Positions 9,746-18,500 of a DNA stretch of 43,075 bases are shown in pieces. Position numbers and translations under genes: made by a program. A model generated the notes under the pieces. It was not told where the DNA came from, did no database searches, and saw only the letters and a program-made list of their open reading frames with translations. Each line of letters opens with the position of its first letter. Position 1 is the stretch's first letter. Source of the DNA: Bacteroidota bacterium (GTDB taxonomy: Bacteria; Bacteroidota; Bacteroidia; Bacteroidales; JAAUTT01). The DNA lies in the NCBI GenBank assembly GCA_020048915.1, contig JAIFLU010000212.1, positions 1 through 43,075 of the forward strand. The letters are read 5' to 3'.

Positions 9746-11161
9746 TTATTTATGTTTGTATATCTCCCAACCCATATAATTGCCAATAGCCTCTTCGAGA
9801 ATTTCGGCAACATGGCCGCGAACCATGCCCACGTGGTGTTCAAAACCATTTTTGCACATATATTTCATTAAATCCTGAAGATTTGGAATTTCACAAACGG
9901 CAATACCTCCGTCCATGGCATAGGGGTCGTTGGTTATCATACCTTCACCCAGATACGTTTTAATTGTTCCTTTAGTATCGTCGGTAGAAACACGGAAATA
10001 GGTCATTTTACCGGGTGCAACTTTACCTTTTACTGCGCCAAAAGTATCTTCCTGTCCTAGTACAGTGCCCAAAATATCGAGGCTGCCAATTTCAATTTCG
10101 CTTTCAAAGAAAGATTTAGGATAGTTACTGCAATGGGTGCAGACTACTTTGTTGCGGTCTTCTGCAAAATTGTTGTTCCAGTCGAGAAGTGCCGAAGGTT
10201 TCTGCGATGCCAAAGCAAGCGCATACATTCCGATGGTTCCCATAACGTCCACTTCACAAGCTGATGGCATCAATTTTTCGCCCATCATACTCATGGTAAT
10301 GCAAGCAGCACAACCGTAATTTTTTTCGATTGATTCCCAGCATTGTAGCGCCGAGATGTTTATATTGTTATTGGCGATCCAATTTTCTACAGCAAGGCCA
10401 AAACGAGCCTGTTTCGAAATTTGTCCTTTGTGAAGAATATTGCAGGTACCATAATTTTGAATGGCATCAACTTTTTCTGCCACTTCGGGAGCATCGACAT
10501 CGATTTTTTCAGCAGCGCCAATAATCTCCGACATATCAACAGGAACTACTGTGATATCAGCTTGTTGTAGAATTTTTTCACTGAAGCGCATCGTCTGAAA
10601 CCCGATCGGACGGGTACCAATAGCGCCTACACGCAGGTTTTTCAAGCCTTTAACCACACGGCAAACGCCGGCAAATTTCAGGATATCACGTTTAAATGCA
10701 TCGCTGTCTAAACTATAGGTATGACTTTCGGTGTCGGTAAATTTAATGCCATATTGATAGAGGTTGTTGCATACAGATAGTTTACCGCAGAATGCGTCCC
10801 GTCGACTTTTAACATCCACTTTGTCGTTGTCATCATCAACGGCCTGTACCAAAACAGGAACATTTAAACCAGCCATTTTAATAGTGTTAACAACTCCCAA
10901 TTCATCGCCGAAGTTTGGAAGCACAACGATGATACCATCAATCTTTTCGGCATTCTGTTTAAAGTATTTGGCACATTTCACAGCATCTTCATAACCTTCA
11001 ATGTTGCCGGTTGGAGTATCTTTTCCGGGAAGGATCACGGTATCAAAACCCATTTTTGAGAGTTTATCAAGCACTTTTGTTCGGGCTTCAACGGCCAGTT
11101 TAAAATTGAAAATGTTACGAGTGGCGATAATTACGCCAAATGATTGTTTTTTAAGTTCCAT
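9746..11161 (-). CDS. L-fucose/L-arabinose isomerase-family sugar isomerase
   Basis: This cytoplasmic aldose-ketose isomerase has 471 residues. The FucI/AraA metal and catalytic residues are present: Glu303 in CEVDVMGTIG, Asp327 in LLDWNNN and His450 in MVRGHVAE. The Glu-Asp spacing of 24 is the same as in E. coli FucI. The N-terminal Rossmann-like part is seen in GVIIATRNIFNFKL and DGIIVVLPNFGDELG. It is shorter than classical FucI (about 590 residues), like the smaller bacterial members of the family. It sits between the kinase and the transporter. With the kinase and transketolase it forms an isomerise-phosphorylate-cleave route. The substrate could be D-apiose, D-arabinose or another aldopentose; I favour apiose from context only. 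Confidence 0.88.
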   Translation of the reverse strand: MELKKQSFGVIIATRNIFNFKLAVEARTKVLDKLSKMGFDTVILPGKDTPTGNIEGYEDAVKCAKYFKQNAEKIDGIIVVLPNFGDELGVVNTIKMAGLNVPVLVQAVDDDNDKVDVKSRRDAFCGKLSVCNNLYQYGIKFTDTESHTYSLDSDAFKRDILKFAGVCRVVKGLKNLRVGAIGTRPIGFQTMRFSEKILQQADITVVPVDMSEIIGAAEKIDVDAPEVAEKVDAIQNYGTCNILHKGQISKQARFGLAVENWIANNNINISALQCWESIEKNYGCAACITMSMMGEKLMPSACEVDVMGTIGMYALALASQKPSALLDWNNNFAEDRNKVVCTHCSNYPKSFFESEIEIGSLDILGTVLGQEDTFGAVKGKVAPGKMTYFRVSTDDTKGTIKTYLGEGMITNDPYAMDGGIAVCEIPNLQDLMKYMCKNGFEHHVGMVRGHVAEILEEAIGNYMGWEIYKHK

Positions 11162-11258
11162 AGTTTGTTTTATTTACGATTTACTATCAGTTTCATTGTT
11201 TGTGTTTCGAGTCGCGGCTTTAAATCATAACACACATCCGTTAGCTCGGAAAAATTTT

Positions 11259-12758
11259 CTACTCCACCATCCGGGCACGTCTAACGGCCACTTTCCATCC
11301 CCGATACAAGTTTTCGATTTCGTCGGAAGGCAGGGTTGGTGCAAAGGTTTTATCAACCTTCCTGAGTGATTTGATTTCATCCAGATCTTTCCATAATCCA
11401 CATGCTAGTCCTGCCATAAAGGCCGAACCCAGAGCCGAAATCTCCTCTATATTACTTCTGACCACTTCCTGGCGAATGATATCACTTTGGAATTGCATCA
11501 GAAAATTATTACGAGTTGGACCTCCGTCAACACGCATTTCGCGGAATGGTATACTGGAGTTTTCAACCATCAGGTCAATCAGGTCTTTTATTTGGTAGGC
11601 AATGCTTTCGAGCGCTGCACGTACAATGTGTGCTTTTTTTGTGTTACGCGCCATTCCCGAGATACAAGCCCGTGCCTGGTTATCCCAATATGGGGCACCC
11701 AAACCCACAAAAGCAGGCACGAAATAAACCTGATTATTGTCGTGCACTGATAATGCCAATTGTTCCGACTCAACTGCATTTGAAATAAGTTTAGCATCAT
11801 TCACCAGCCAATTGATAGTGTCGCCGGTGCAATGAATATTGCCCTCGAATACGTAGTCAATTTTCCCTTCGCGTCCGTAACCAATAGATGTAACCAAACC
11901 GGCAGGTGCTGCCAACGGTTTATTTCCTATATTCATCATGATTGAAGAGCCTGTTCCATATGTAGCTTTTGCCATCCCAGGCTCAAAGCAATTCTGTCCA
12001 AACAAAGCGGCATGCGAATCGCCCAGTAGACCAGCAATAGCCACCGGTATGTCAAGAACAATCGATTGTTCTGTATATCCAAAAATTTTATCGCTGAATT
12101 TCACCTCAGGAAACATCGATGGATGAAGGTCAAAAAGAGAGATCAGTTCTTCGTCCCATTTCAGGGTATTGATATTAAAAAGCATTGTCCGGCATGCGTT
12201 TGAGAAGTCGGTTGCATGAATATTGCCATTGGTCAGTTTCCAAAGCAACCAGCTGTCGATTGTTCCCAAAAGCAAATCTCCTTTTTGCGCGCTTTCTTTA
12301 GCGCCATCAACATTATTGATAATCCAGCGGAGTTTGCTGGCAGAAAAATAAGGGTCGATTATTAATCCTGTTTTTTTAATGATTTTCGAACTGAGGCCTT
12401 GTTCATTCATATTTTTACAAAAATCCTTTCCACGCTGGCATTGCCAAACTGCGGCATTGGCAATTGGATTGCCTGTATTTTTGTCCCAAATCAGACAGGT
12501 TTCTCTTTGATTTGTAATGGAAACAACAGCCAAATCAGAGGCTTGTTTTCCTGTTTTCAGAAGAACTTCCTGCATCCCTTTTACCGTGTTTTCAAAAATC
12601 TCCATCGGGTTGTGCTCAACAAAGCCCTCTGCCGGGTAATACTGTTGATGCGAAATACTTACGCGATATATCAAATTTGCGTTGGCATCAAAAAGCATTA
12701 CTTTGGTAGCCGAAGTACTCTGGTCAATGGCAAGAATAAATTGGTTCTTCTTAGTCAT
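11259..12758 (-). CDS. FGGY-family carbohydrate kinase, GlpK-like
   Basis: This ATP-dependent sugar or polyol kinase has 499 residues from the ATG giving MTKKNQFILAIDQSTSATK; the upstream extension begins at a TTG and lacks family similarity. It follows the glycerol-kinase branch closely: NQRET with Arg85-Glu86, Trp105 in NAAVWQ, Tyr137 in GLIIDPYFSASK and catalytic Asp247 in GDSHAALFGQ. These equal GlpK Arg83-Glu84, Trp103, Tyr135 and Asp245. The next residue, a glycerol-contacting glutamine in GlpK (Gln246), is Ser248 here, which argues for a different substrate. The ATP-side motifs YGTGSSIMMN and DGGPTRNNF are intact. It is the first gene of the operon, and no glpD or glpF neighbour is present. 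A ketopentose (apulose-type) kinase is plausible; glycerol kinase is the alternative. Confidence 0.88.
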   Translation of the reverse strand: MTKKNQFILAIDQSTSATKVMLFDANANLIYRVSISHQQYYPAEGFVEHNPMEIFENTVKGMQEVLLKTGKQASDLAVVSITNQRETCLIWDKNTGNPIANAAVWQCQRGKDFCKNMNEQGLSSKIIKKTGLIIDPYFSASKLRWIINNVDGAKESAQKGDLLLGTIDSWLLWKLTNGNIHATDFSNACRTMLFNINTLKWDEELISLFDLHPSMFPEVKFSDKIFGYTEQSIVLDIPVAIAGLLGDSHAALFGQNCFEPGMAKATYGTGSSIMMNIGNKPLAAPAGLVTSIGYGREGKIDYVFEGNIHCTGDTINWLVNDAKLISNAVESEQLALSVHDNNQVYFVPAFVGLGAPYWDNQARACISGMARNTKKAHIVRAALESIAYQIKDLIDLMVENSSIPFREMRVDGGPTRNNFLMQFQSDIIRQEVVRSNIEEISALGSAFMAGLACGLWKDLDEIKSLRKVDKTFAPTLPSDEIENLYRGWKVAVRRARMVE

Positions 12759-13154
12759 GTTAGTAGTTTTGGTGCTCTGCAAATCTTCAGCAGAACTTTA
12801 ATTCAGCCAAAGACGATCCATGCATGTTAGTGATCAAAAAACGTAAATGCCTTAAATACTAATAATTACGAATGAAGCCCGAAAGAGAAATGAGTAGTTT
12901 TATTTACAGGAAGCTCGGATAATAAACTCTTTCAACTAAAGCAAATTCAAAAGGCTTCTTACTTTTGCAAACTAAAGTGTTACACGATAATGTTAATGTT
13001 TCATTTTCAACAAGGAAACGCTCCAACGTTTTCCTGTTTTTCGTTTAGCTCAGTTTCCTCAATTCTACTTTCAGATTTTTTGTATTATAATTTTTTTGAA
13101 ATCTGAAATATTTAATCAAAATTAGCCTCGTTTTTACATTAAAACTACCTGTTT
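12759..13154. promoter_or_regulatory. Divergent control region between operon and AraC regulator
   Basis: About 396 bases lie between the divergent kinase and AraC starts, and no gene is supported. An exact TAnnTTTG box (TACTTTTG, 12960-12967, plus strand) could serve the regulator with a long leader. I find no exact box for the operon; CAAATCTT near 12781 is one base off on the minus strand. An imperfect inverted repeat (AGGAAACG/CGTTTTCCT) lies near 13012-13036, and a perfect one is listed separately. The region is a natural place for regulator binding. Confidence 0.5.
13069..13108. promoter_or_regulatory. 10-bp perfect inverted repeat, possible operator
   Basis: TTTCAGATTT (13069-13078) and AAATCTGAAA (13099-13108) are perfect reverse complements with a 20-base AT-rich spacer, about 47 bases before the AraC start. 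The half-site centres are 30 bases apart, close to three helical turns, as expected for a dimeric regulator touching one DNA face. A role in autoregulation is inferred; a weak RNA hairpin is the alternative. Confidence 0.4.
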
Positions 13155-14024
13155 ATGGATTTAAACTTACCGAATTCCGAGATCTTAAAAACATTCAATG
13201 AAAAAAGAAAAGAATTTGTACCATATGGATTAACCTGCGAGATTTGGTCGCCTTGTTTAATGAGAAAGCCTGACCGGCACAATGAAATTGAAATTAATTA
13301 TTCTACTGAAAGTACAATTACTTATCTTCTTCAGTATAAAAAAATAACTATTCCTGCCAAAAAACTTGCAATTTTCTGGGGGATGGTACCACACCAGATC
13401 ATAAATTTTGAGGGAATTAAACCATATTACGTATGCACAATTCCTTTTTCCCAATTTTTGGAATGGAAGCTGCCTGATTCATTTGTTGAGCGAATTTTAA
13501 AGGGAGAAGTTCTCTTTGAAGTTTCAGAGAATTCTTCATCGTTTGATGAGTTTCTATTAAACAACTGGTTTGATGACCTTAATATAAACAACACCTCTGT
13601 AGTTGCCTTACTAGAGATGCGTTCCCGTTTACACCGTATGGCTGTCAGCAATTTATCGAAAAGGGAAAATGTTAGTTCCCCAATACATTTGAACGAAATA
13701 AGCTTAGTGGAACGAATAGCGATTTACATAGGCCAGAATTACCAAAACCCAATAAAAGTTGCTGAAATTGGAGAAGCAGTCGGGCTTCATCCTGACTACG
13801 CAAATGCAATGTTTAAAAAAGCTTTTGGTTGTACTTTAAGCGATTACATTACAGAAGAAAGAGTTTCAAATGCAAAACGAAAACTAGTGGCAACCGACAA
13901 AAACATTACCGAGATTGCGTTTGAATGTGGCTATAATTCTATCAGCAGGTTTAATGAGGCTTTTTTGAAAATGAATGGCTGTACACCGCGGGAGTTCAGA
14001 AAAAATTTCAACTGGGTTATCTAG
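13155..14024 (+). CDS. AraC-family transcriptional regulator
   Basis: This 289-residue regulator has an N-terminal cupin-like sensing half (about 1-170, with RHNEIEINY, the HNEIE metal/sugar-pocket type) and a C-terminal double helix-turn-helix of the AraC type (about 185-285). Visible hallmarks are the first helix pair (PIKVAEIGEAVGLHPDYANAMFKK), ERVSNAKRKL, and the second pair ITEIAFECGYNSISRFNEAF followed by GCTPREFRKN. It is transcribed away from the kinase-led operon, the usual layout for a local activator. It resembles MelR-type proteins, which have sugar-binding N-terminal pockets. I infer that it senses the pathway sugar or a sugar phosphate and activates the minus-strand operon. Confidence 0.9.
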   Translation: MDLNLPNSEILKTFNEKRKEFVPYGLTCEIWSPCLMRKPDRHNEIEINYSTESTITYLLQYKKITIPAKKLAIFWGMVPHQIINFEGIKPYYVCTIPFSQFLEWKLPDSFVERILKGEVLFEVSENSSSFDEFLLNNWFDDLNINNTSVVALLEMRSRLHRMAVSNLSKRENVSSPIHLNEISLVERIAIYIGQNYQNPIKVAEIGEAVGLHPDYANAMFKKAFGCTLSDYITEERVSNAKRKLVATDKNITEIAFECGYNSISRFNEAFLKMNGCTPREFRKNFNWVI

Positions 14025-14387
14025 AAAAAAATCAGTCATGCTTATTTGAAAACAGGATGCAAAAAGGAAAGATCTGGGGAAAGGGGGTAAAAATATATCT
14101 TGACAATTTAACTTATGAAACGTAATCTTCGTAAAGGGAATTTGCTCCAAATTTTAAGTTTAGATTATTTATCAAAATAAAAGGCAATTATACAATCATC
14201 ATAAATTTTAGAACTCATATTCGGAATACAATTAAAAAGATTTTATCAATCACTGAACTAGTAATATGCATTTACAATAAAAATTTCAAAGTATTGCAAG
14301 TGTTTAAAATAACCCATAACTTGCATAAACAATCCATAATCTGCTCATTTTAAGGAAACATTTTTATAACCACCAAAACTTATTATT
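14025..14387. other. Intergenic stretch without a gene
   Basis: About 363 AT-rich bases separate the AraC gene and the small secreted protein. I see no supported gene. Near 14312-14342 the partly repeated words CCATAACTTGC and CCATAATCTGC stand about 22 bases apart, which could be tandem half-sites, but the match is modest. Confidence 0.4.
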
Positions 14388-14780
14388 ATGAAAAAAGAAA
14401 ATCTACTCTTAGCCGTTTCGTTTTTTGCAATTTGCCTATTGTGTAGTTTTGCCCCCGGAAATTGGATAAATCTGGGAAGCCGTCAGGTCGATTTTAAGAT
14501 TGATCATGATGTAATACCAGTTACCTTTCGCGAAGGCTACTTTACAGCAATAAAAGTAGAAGTAGAGCGCGGGGCACTAAATATGCACAAATGTATAATC
14601 CATTTCGAAAACGGTGGAAAACAAGAAGTACAACTCAGACATTATTTTTCGCCAACCAGTAACAGTCGTGTAGTAGATTTAAAAGGAAACAAACGGCATA
14701 TTGATCGCATTGAATTCTGGTACGATACAAAAAGTACCGGAAAGAAGAAAGCTTTTGTAACGGTTTGGGGAAAGAAGTAG
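14388..14780 (+). CDS. Small secreted protein, DUF2541-like
   Basis: This is a 130-residue exported protein with a clear signal peptide (MKKENLLLAVSFFAICLLCSF) and a mature part of beta strands: IHFENGGKQEVQLRH, a serine-rich turn, then IDRIEFWYDTKS and FVTVWGKK. This layout recalls the DUF2541/YaaI kind of small periplasmic beta protein, but the resemblance is by eye and weak. No catalytic motif is visible. It is monocistronic, with a purine-rich repeat tract directly downstream. Function is unknown. Confidence 0.7.
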   Translation: MKKENLLLAVSFFAICLLCSFAPGNWINLGSRQVDFKIDHDVIPVTFREGYFTAIKVEVERGALNMHKCIIHFENGGKQEVQLRHYFSPTSNSRVVDLKGNKRHIDRIEFWYDTKSTGKKKAFVTVWGKK

Positions 14781-14782
14781 AG

Positions 14783-14875
14783 GAAAGTTGGAAGTCAGAA
14801 GCCAGAAGACCGAAGTCGGAAGTTGGAAGACAGAAGGCTGAAGAAAGAAGTTGGATGAAAGATAAAAGAAAACTG
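14783..14875. repeat. Purine-rich degenerate direct repeat tract
   Basis: About 90 bases consist of loose copies of GGAAGTCAGAAG, GAAGTCGGAAG, GGAAGACAGAAG and GCTGAAGAAAG with almost no pyrimidine runs. It lies directly after the secreted-protein stop. Copies vary, so it is not a clean tandem array. Its origin is unclear; it resembles intergenic filler repeats seen in Bacteroidota. Confidence 0.6.
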
Positions 14876-15001
14876 TAGTTAAAAATTGAAAGTGGGAGGC
14901 AAATGCTTGAGTAAAGTTTTTGAATCCCCTGCCCTTTCTGCCTTCTTTTCGAATCTTGGAAATTAATTTCGTAACATGTAAACATTTTGCCCTGAAAATT
15001 G

Positions 15002-15009
15002 TAAATTTG
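15002..15009 (+). promoter_or_regulatory. -7 box of a Bacteroidota-type promoter
   Basis: TAAATTTG matches the Bacteroidota -7 consensus TAnnTTTG exactly and stands 26 bases before the TerB-like start. I find no good TTTG -33 partner at the usual distance, so the call rests on the -7 box and position. Confidence 0.45.
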
Positions 15010-15035
15010 GTAGGCTTAAATTAATTGTAACCCAT

Positions 15036-15470
15036 ATGTTGAAAATAGATTTATATCATCCCGAAAGAGAGAAACTTCATGCACATTTCGGAAATTTAAT
15101 AAAACTCGCAAAAGCAGATGGCATCATTGATGCCACCGAACACCAATATCTTTATAAACTTGGGAAGCGCATTAATATGACTCCCGAAGAAGTGGATGCA
15201 TTCATTGCGAAACCCCTAACTGAAAAATTTATTCCTCCTTTTGAACTTCAGGATAAATACGAACAGTTGCATGATATGATTGCTGTGGTGTCTGCCGATG
15301 GTAATATTGATACAGACGAAACCCGTATTTGCCGGTCGTTAATTATCGGTCTTGGCTTTGAAGACAGCAAAGTGGACAAAATTATTGAAGTAATTTCAAA
15401 ACAGGTGGCTGAACAAGTTGACCTGGAAACTGGTTTTGAAAAATTCCGTAAGGAATTATTCAGAAGGTAA
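15036..15470 (+). CDS. TerB-like domain protein
   Basis: This 144-residue soluble all-helical protein has two similar halves of the TerB/DjlA N-terminal type. Each half contains an acidic turn: FGNLIKLAKADGIIDATEHQYL and IAVVSADGNIDTDETRICRS. The ADGxID-x-xE pattern repeated about 60 residues apart is typical of TerB-fold proteins, in which the acidic residues may bind metal. No signal peptide is present, so it is probably cytoplasmic. No other ter genes are nearby, so a tellurite-resistance role is not implied. It is convergent with the macroglobulin gene, with a strong hairpin between them. Confidence 0.75.
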   Translation: MLKIDLYHPEREKLHAHFGNLIKLAKADGIIDATEHQYLYKLGKRINMTPEEVDAFIAKPLTEKFIPPFELQDKYEQLHDMIAVVSADGNIDTDETRICRSLIIGLGFEDSKVDKIIEVISKQVAEQVDLETGFEKFRKELFRR

Positions 15471-15484
15471 AAAACTATGTTAAA

Positions 15485-15534
15485 AGCTGAAAGGTCAATG
15501 CAGGAAGTTGTTTTTCTGCATTGACCTTTCAGCT
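15485..15534. terminator. Strong bidirectional hairpin between convergent genes
   Basis: AGCTGAAAGGTCAATGCAG (15485-15503) and its perfect reverse complement (15516-15534) form a 19-bp stem with a 12-base loop. T-runs follow on the plus side. It separates the TerB-like gene from the convergent macroglobulin gene. The stem contains GCTGAAAG/CTTTCAGC, the same word found in neighbouring intergenic repeats, so it may be a repeat copy recruited as a terminator. Confidence 0.8.
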
Positions 15535-15540
15535 ATTTTT

Positions 15541-15570
15541 TTGCTTTCAGCTTTCAACCTTCAGCTTTAA
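15541..15570. repeat. CTTTCAGCTTT-type intergenic repeat
   Basis: CTTTCAGCTTTCAACCTTCAGCTTT is a tandem degenerate repeat of the word CTTTCAGC. Related words occur in the adjacent hairpin (15485-15534) and upstream of the macroglobulin gene near 21894. These three sites bracket the macroglobulin gene. Confidence 0.5.
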
Positions 15571-15580
15571 ACATACAACT

Positions 15581-18500
15581 CTACTCCACCTTCACCCTCA
15601 CCCCTTCGGAATGGCTGGCAAATTCAGGTGCATACATGCATTGAATGGTTGTTATACCATTGGAGAAATCTCCCTTTTGCGACACCCGTAAAGGATATTC
15701 GAAAACAAAGGTTCCCTTTGGTAAATACCCAATAAAAAAGTTGGTAGCCAAATCGCGCGGACTTTGGTAATATCCTAACCCATCCTGGTATTTATAAGTC
15801 GAAAGCGTTTCGACAGGTTCAAAGGCTGCGGCGCGCATGTCTTTCAGGTGAACATACTCCATCTGCCTATCTACCCTAATTTCAATGCGAACTTTTGCCA
15901 AATCGCCTACTTTTAAGGAAGTAGTATCGATTATTGGGGTAATTACAGGACCTCTCTCGGTATTTTGCTGTAAGAAAAGTTTTTTAGTCAATTTTAATGG
16001 GGTTTCGGCAGGGTTAATTTTATCGAGCTGCTCAAAATACTGCCAGTAAATGGCTCCCCAGGCAACGCCATCATCTTTTTTCGAAACATGAATATTGCCC
16101 ATTTTAGATGTAATTTCTCCTGCTGTCCAGGCAACTTTGAAATAACCGGTACCAGCTTCTACTTTGGTATCCTCGCGTTTTGCCGGGTCTATTAACTGAC
16201 CTCCAACTGAAACTTCTGCCAGCTTATCGTTGGCCAATACATCGGTTCCCCGGCGAAGTAATGCATAACAAGCTTCCGAAGTAGCTTTGGTCGTTTTCCA
16301 ATCCTGCGATTGTTTTTGCTTAAGCAGCCATACTTTTAAATCTTCAACTGCTTTCAAATCATTCGCTACTTCGTCATACACTTCTATCATCAGGGCCTGG
16401 GTTTCAATAGGGGCCTGATACCAATAGTATCCCCCTTCGCTTTTCCAGTACATTCCCATCTCTTCCGAATGAAGCGCCCGCTCGCTAAGCGATTTCAGGA
16501 TGTTTTGCGGAACAATCTTTTCATCGTAACGGTTTAGAGCGAGCGCAATCATGCCTTCGGTATAGATACTCTGTTTTAACCAGTATTTTTTTGCCTGCCC
16601 TATATAGTAATTAAATGCCTCTTTACAGTTCTCCGAAATTGCAATATCCTTAAAGTAACTTCGTGCATACAGGTAATGAATATCCGAATAATCCAGATGA
16701 TTTTCTTCCAATTTCAAATATCCTTTCTTCGCCTGGGCTTTTAAATATTCGTAATCCTGCTGGATTTTGACATCCAGGTATCGAATGGCCTGTTGCGTCA
16801 TTTGCCAGGTTTTGTCTTCTTCGCGGACTGATTTCACGCCCATAACATCTAAATGGCCTAAGCCGGCAACAATATGTTGGGTAATATAGCGATCGTCGGG
16901 CATGCCGGGAAACCACGAAAATCCGCCATTGCCTGATTGTGCCTCGGAGATTTTCTTCAACGCCCTAGCCTGCTCGTTCGCCATCCTGTTTAAATCGAAC
17001 AACAAAGCCACATTGCGCTTGCGCTGGCTTTCGTCTTTGGCATTCAACACCCAGGGAGTTTCTTCGAGCAGTGCTGATTTTAATTCCTGATTCTTTTCCA
17101 GATTCGAAAGCAGGGCATCGGGCTGAATGGTAGACCATGTATCGAATACCCGCTTTATTTTTGGATTGGAATTGGCAATGCGTGAGGCAATTGAGTTTGC
17201 ATAAAACCGCGAAAATGTTTGCTCGGTGCATTCGTAGGGGTATTCCATCAAATAAGGCAGTGCCTGAATGGCATACCAGGCTGGATTCGAAGTGAACTCC
17301 AATGTTAACCGCTGGTTGCGTAAGGTGGTGGATGTATTATTTACCAGCTTCTCTAACTTAAAATCCTTACTCTGATTACCGCGAATAGGCAAAGGCATAG
17401 TTTCGGTCACCAGCATGCGGTTTGTAACCACCGGAAGTGTCATTTCTTCGCCATCCGAAAAATTATTCGCCTTGGCAACCACCCGATAAGCGATTGCCTG
17501 AATTCCTTCGGGAATTTCGATGCTCCATTCCAGATTGGTGCTTTGTTTGGCCTTTAAGGTGAAATTCTGAAGTACGTTTTTATTCTTCATCCGTTCATCT
17601 ATCGGCTTCATGGTCAGGGCATCGAAAAACTCTAACCTGGCCTGGCCATCGAGCGATGTATCGACCAAACTTGTAACTTTAACCGAGAAAATCATTTTGT
17701 CGTTTTCGCGAAAAAAGCGTGGTTGATTGGGAACTACCATCAAATCCTTCTGCGTGACCAATTCGTTTAGAGCTATTCCCGATTTCAGGTCTTGTGTATG
17801 GGCAAACCCAAGCATTTTCCAGCGGGTTAATGCTTCGGGAACAGTGAAATTGATGATAATTTCGCCGTTTACATCGGTTTGCAAGTGCGGGTAAAAGAAA
17901 GCTGTTTCGTTGAAATTCTTGCGGATTTTCACATCACCAAAGTCTTGCTTGGGAGCATCGGGTTGTTTAATTTTGTCCTCCGGTTTGTTTAATTCAACTT
18001 TTAAAAAAGCACGATTAACTTCAAAAATCTCTGGAGCTGGAGCCGAAGCAACATCTGCGCTTTTCATCATTGCGCGGGATTCTTTCTTTTGAGTTCCATA
18101 ACCAACCACTGCAACTTCCTCCAGTGCATCTTCCGAGAAAAACATGTACTCATTATAATAATAACCAAACCAGTTAAGGGAATTGTAATTGGGGGCATTG
18201 TAATATTTTAACCGATCCCTAGTCCATTGACTATTAAATATCCTGAATTGATCGGTAACAAAGCCGTTGGTACTATTCCATTCTAACCGGGAATACATTG
18301 CATTATAGAAATTCGCATACCAACTGTGGAACTTAAATGCATCGAGCGAAGCATCATAAAGCGTGGCGACCATTTCGGCCATTACTTTTTCGGCATTTAT
18401 ACCGGTTATTTTCAGTTTCCACTGCTCCTGTTGGCCAGGCAATAGCTTATCGCGAAACGTTTGGAACTCAATATCCAGTTGTTTATTGGTAAAAGGCACT

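Noticed and set aside
6986..12758. Sulfoquinovose degradation by the sulfo-transketolase pathway
   Set aside because: The split transketolase and isomerase fit that idea, but there is no sulfoquinovosidase, no sulfo-erythrose isomerase or reductase and no sulfonate exporter, while a sugar kinase, GH105 and SusCD are present.
12399..12830. Plus-strand frame overlapping the kinase start and control region
   Set aside because: It is antisense to the kinase N-terminus, has no family features and no promoter box.
14635..14985. Minus-strand frame across the purine tract
   Set aside because: Its low-complexity Leu/Ser/Phe-rich product comes from reading the purine repeat in reverse, and it overlaps the end of the real secreted-protein gene.
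15036..15470. Tellurite resistance operon
   Set aside because: A lone TerB-fold protein without TerC, TerD or TerZ neighbours does not support that role.
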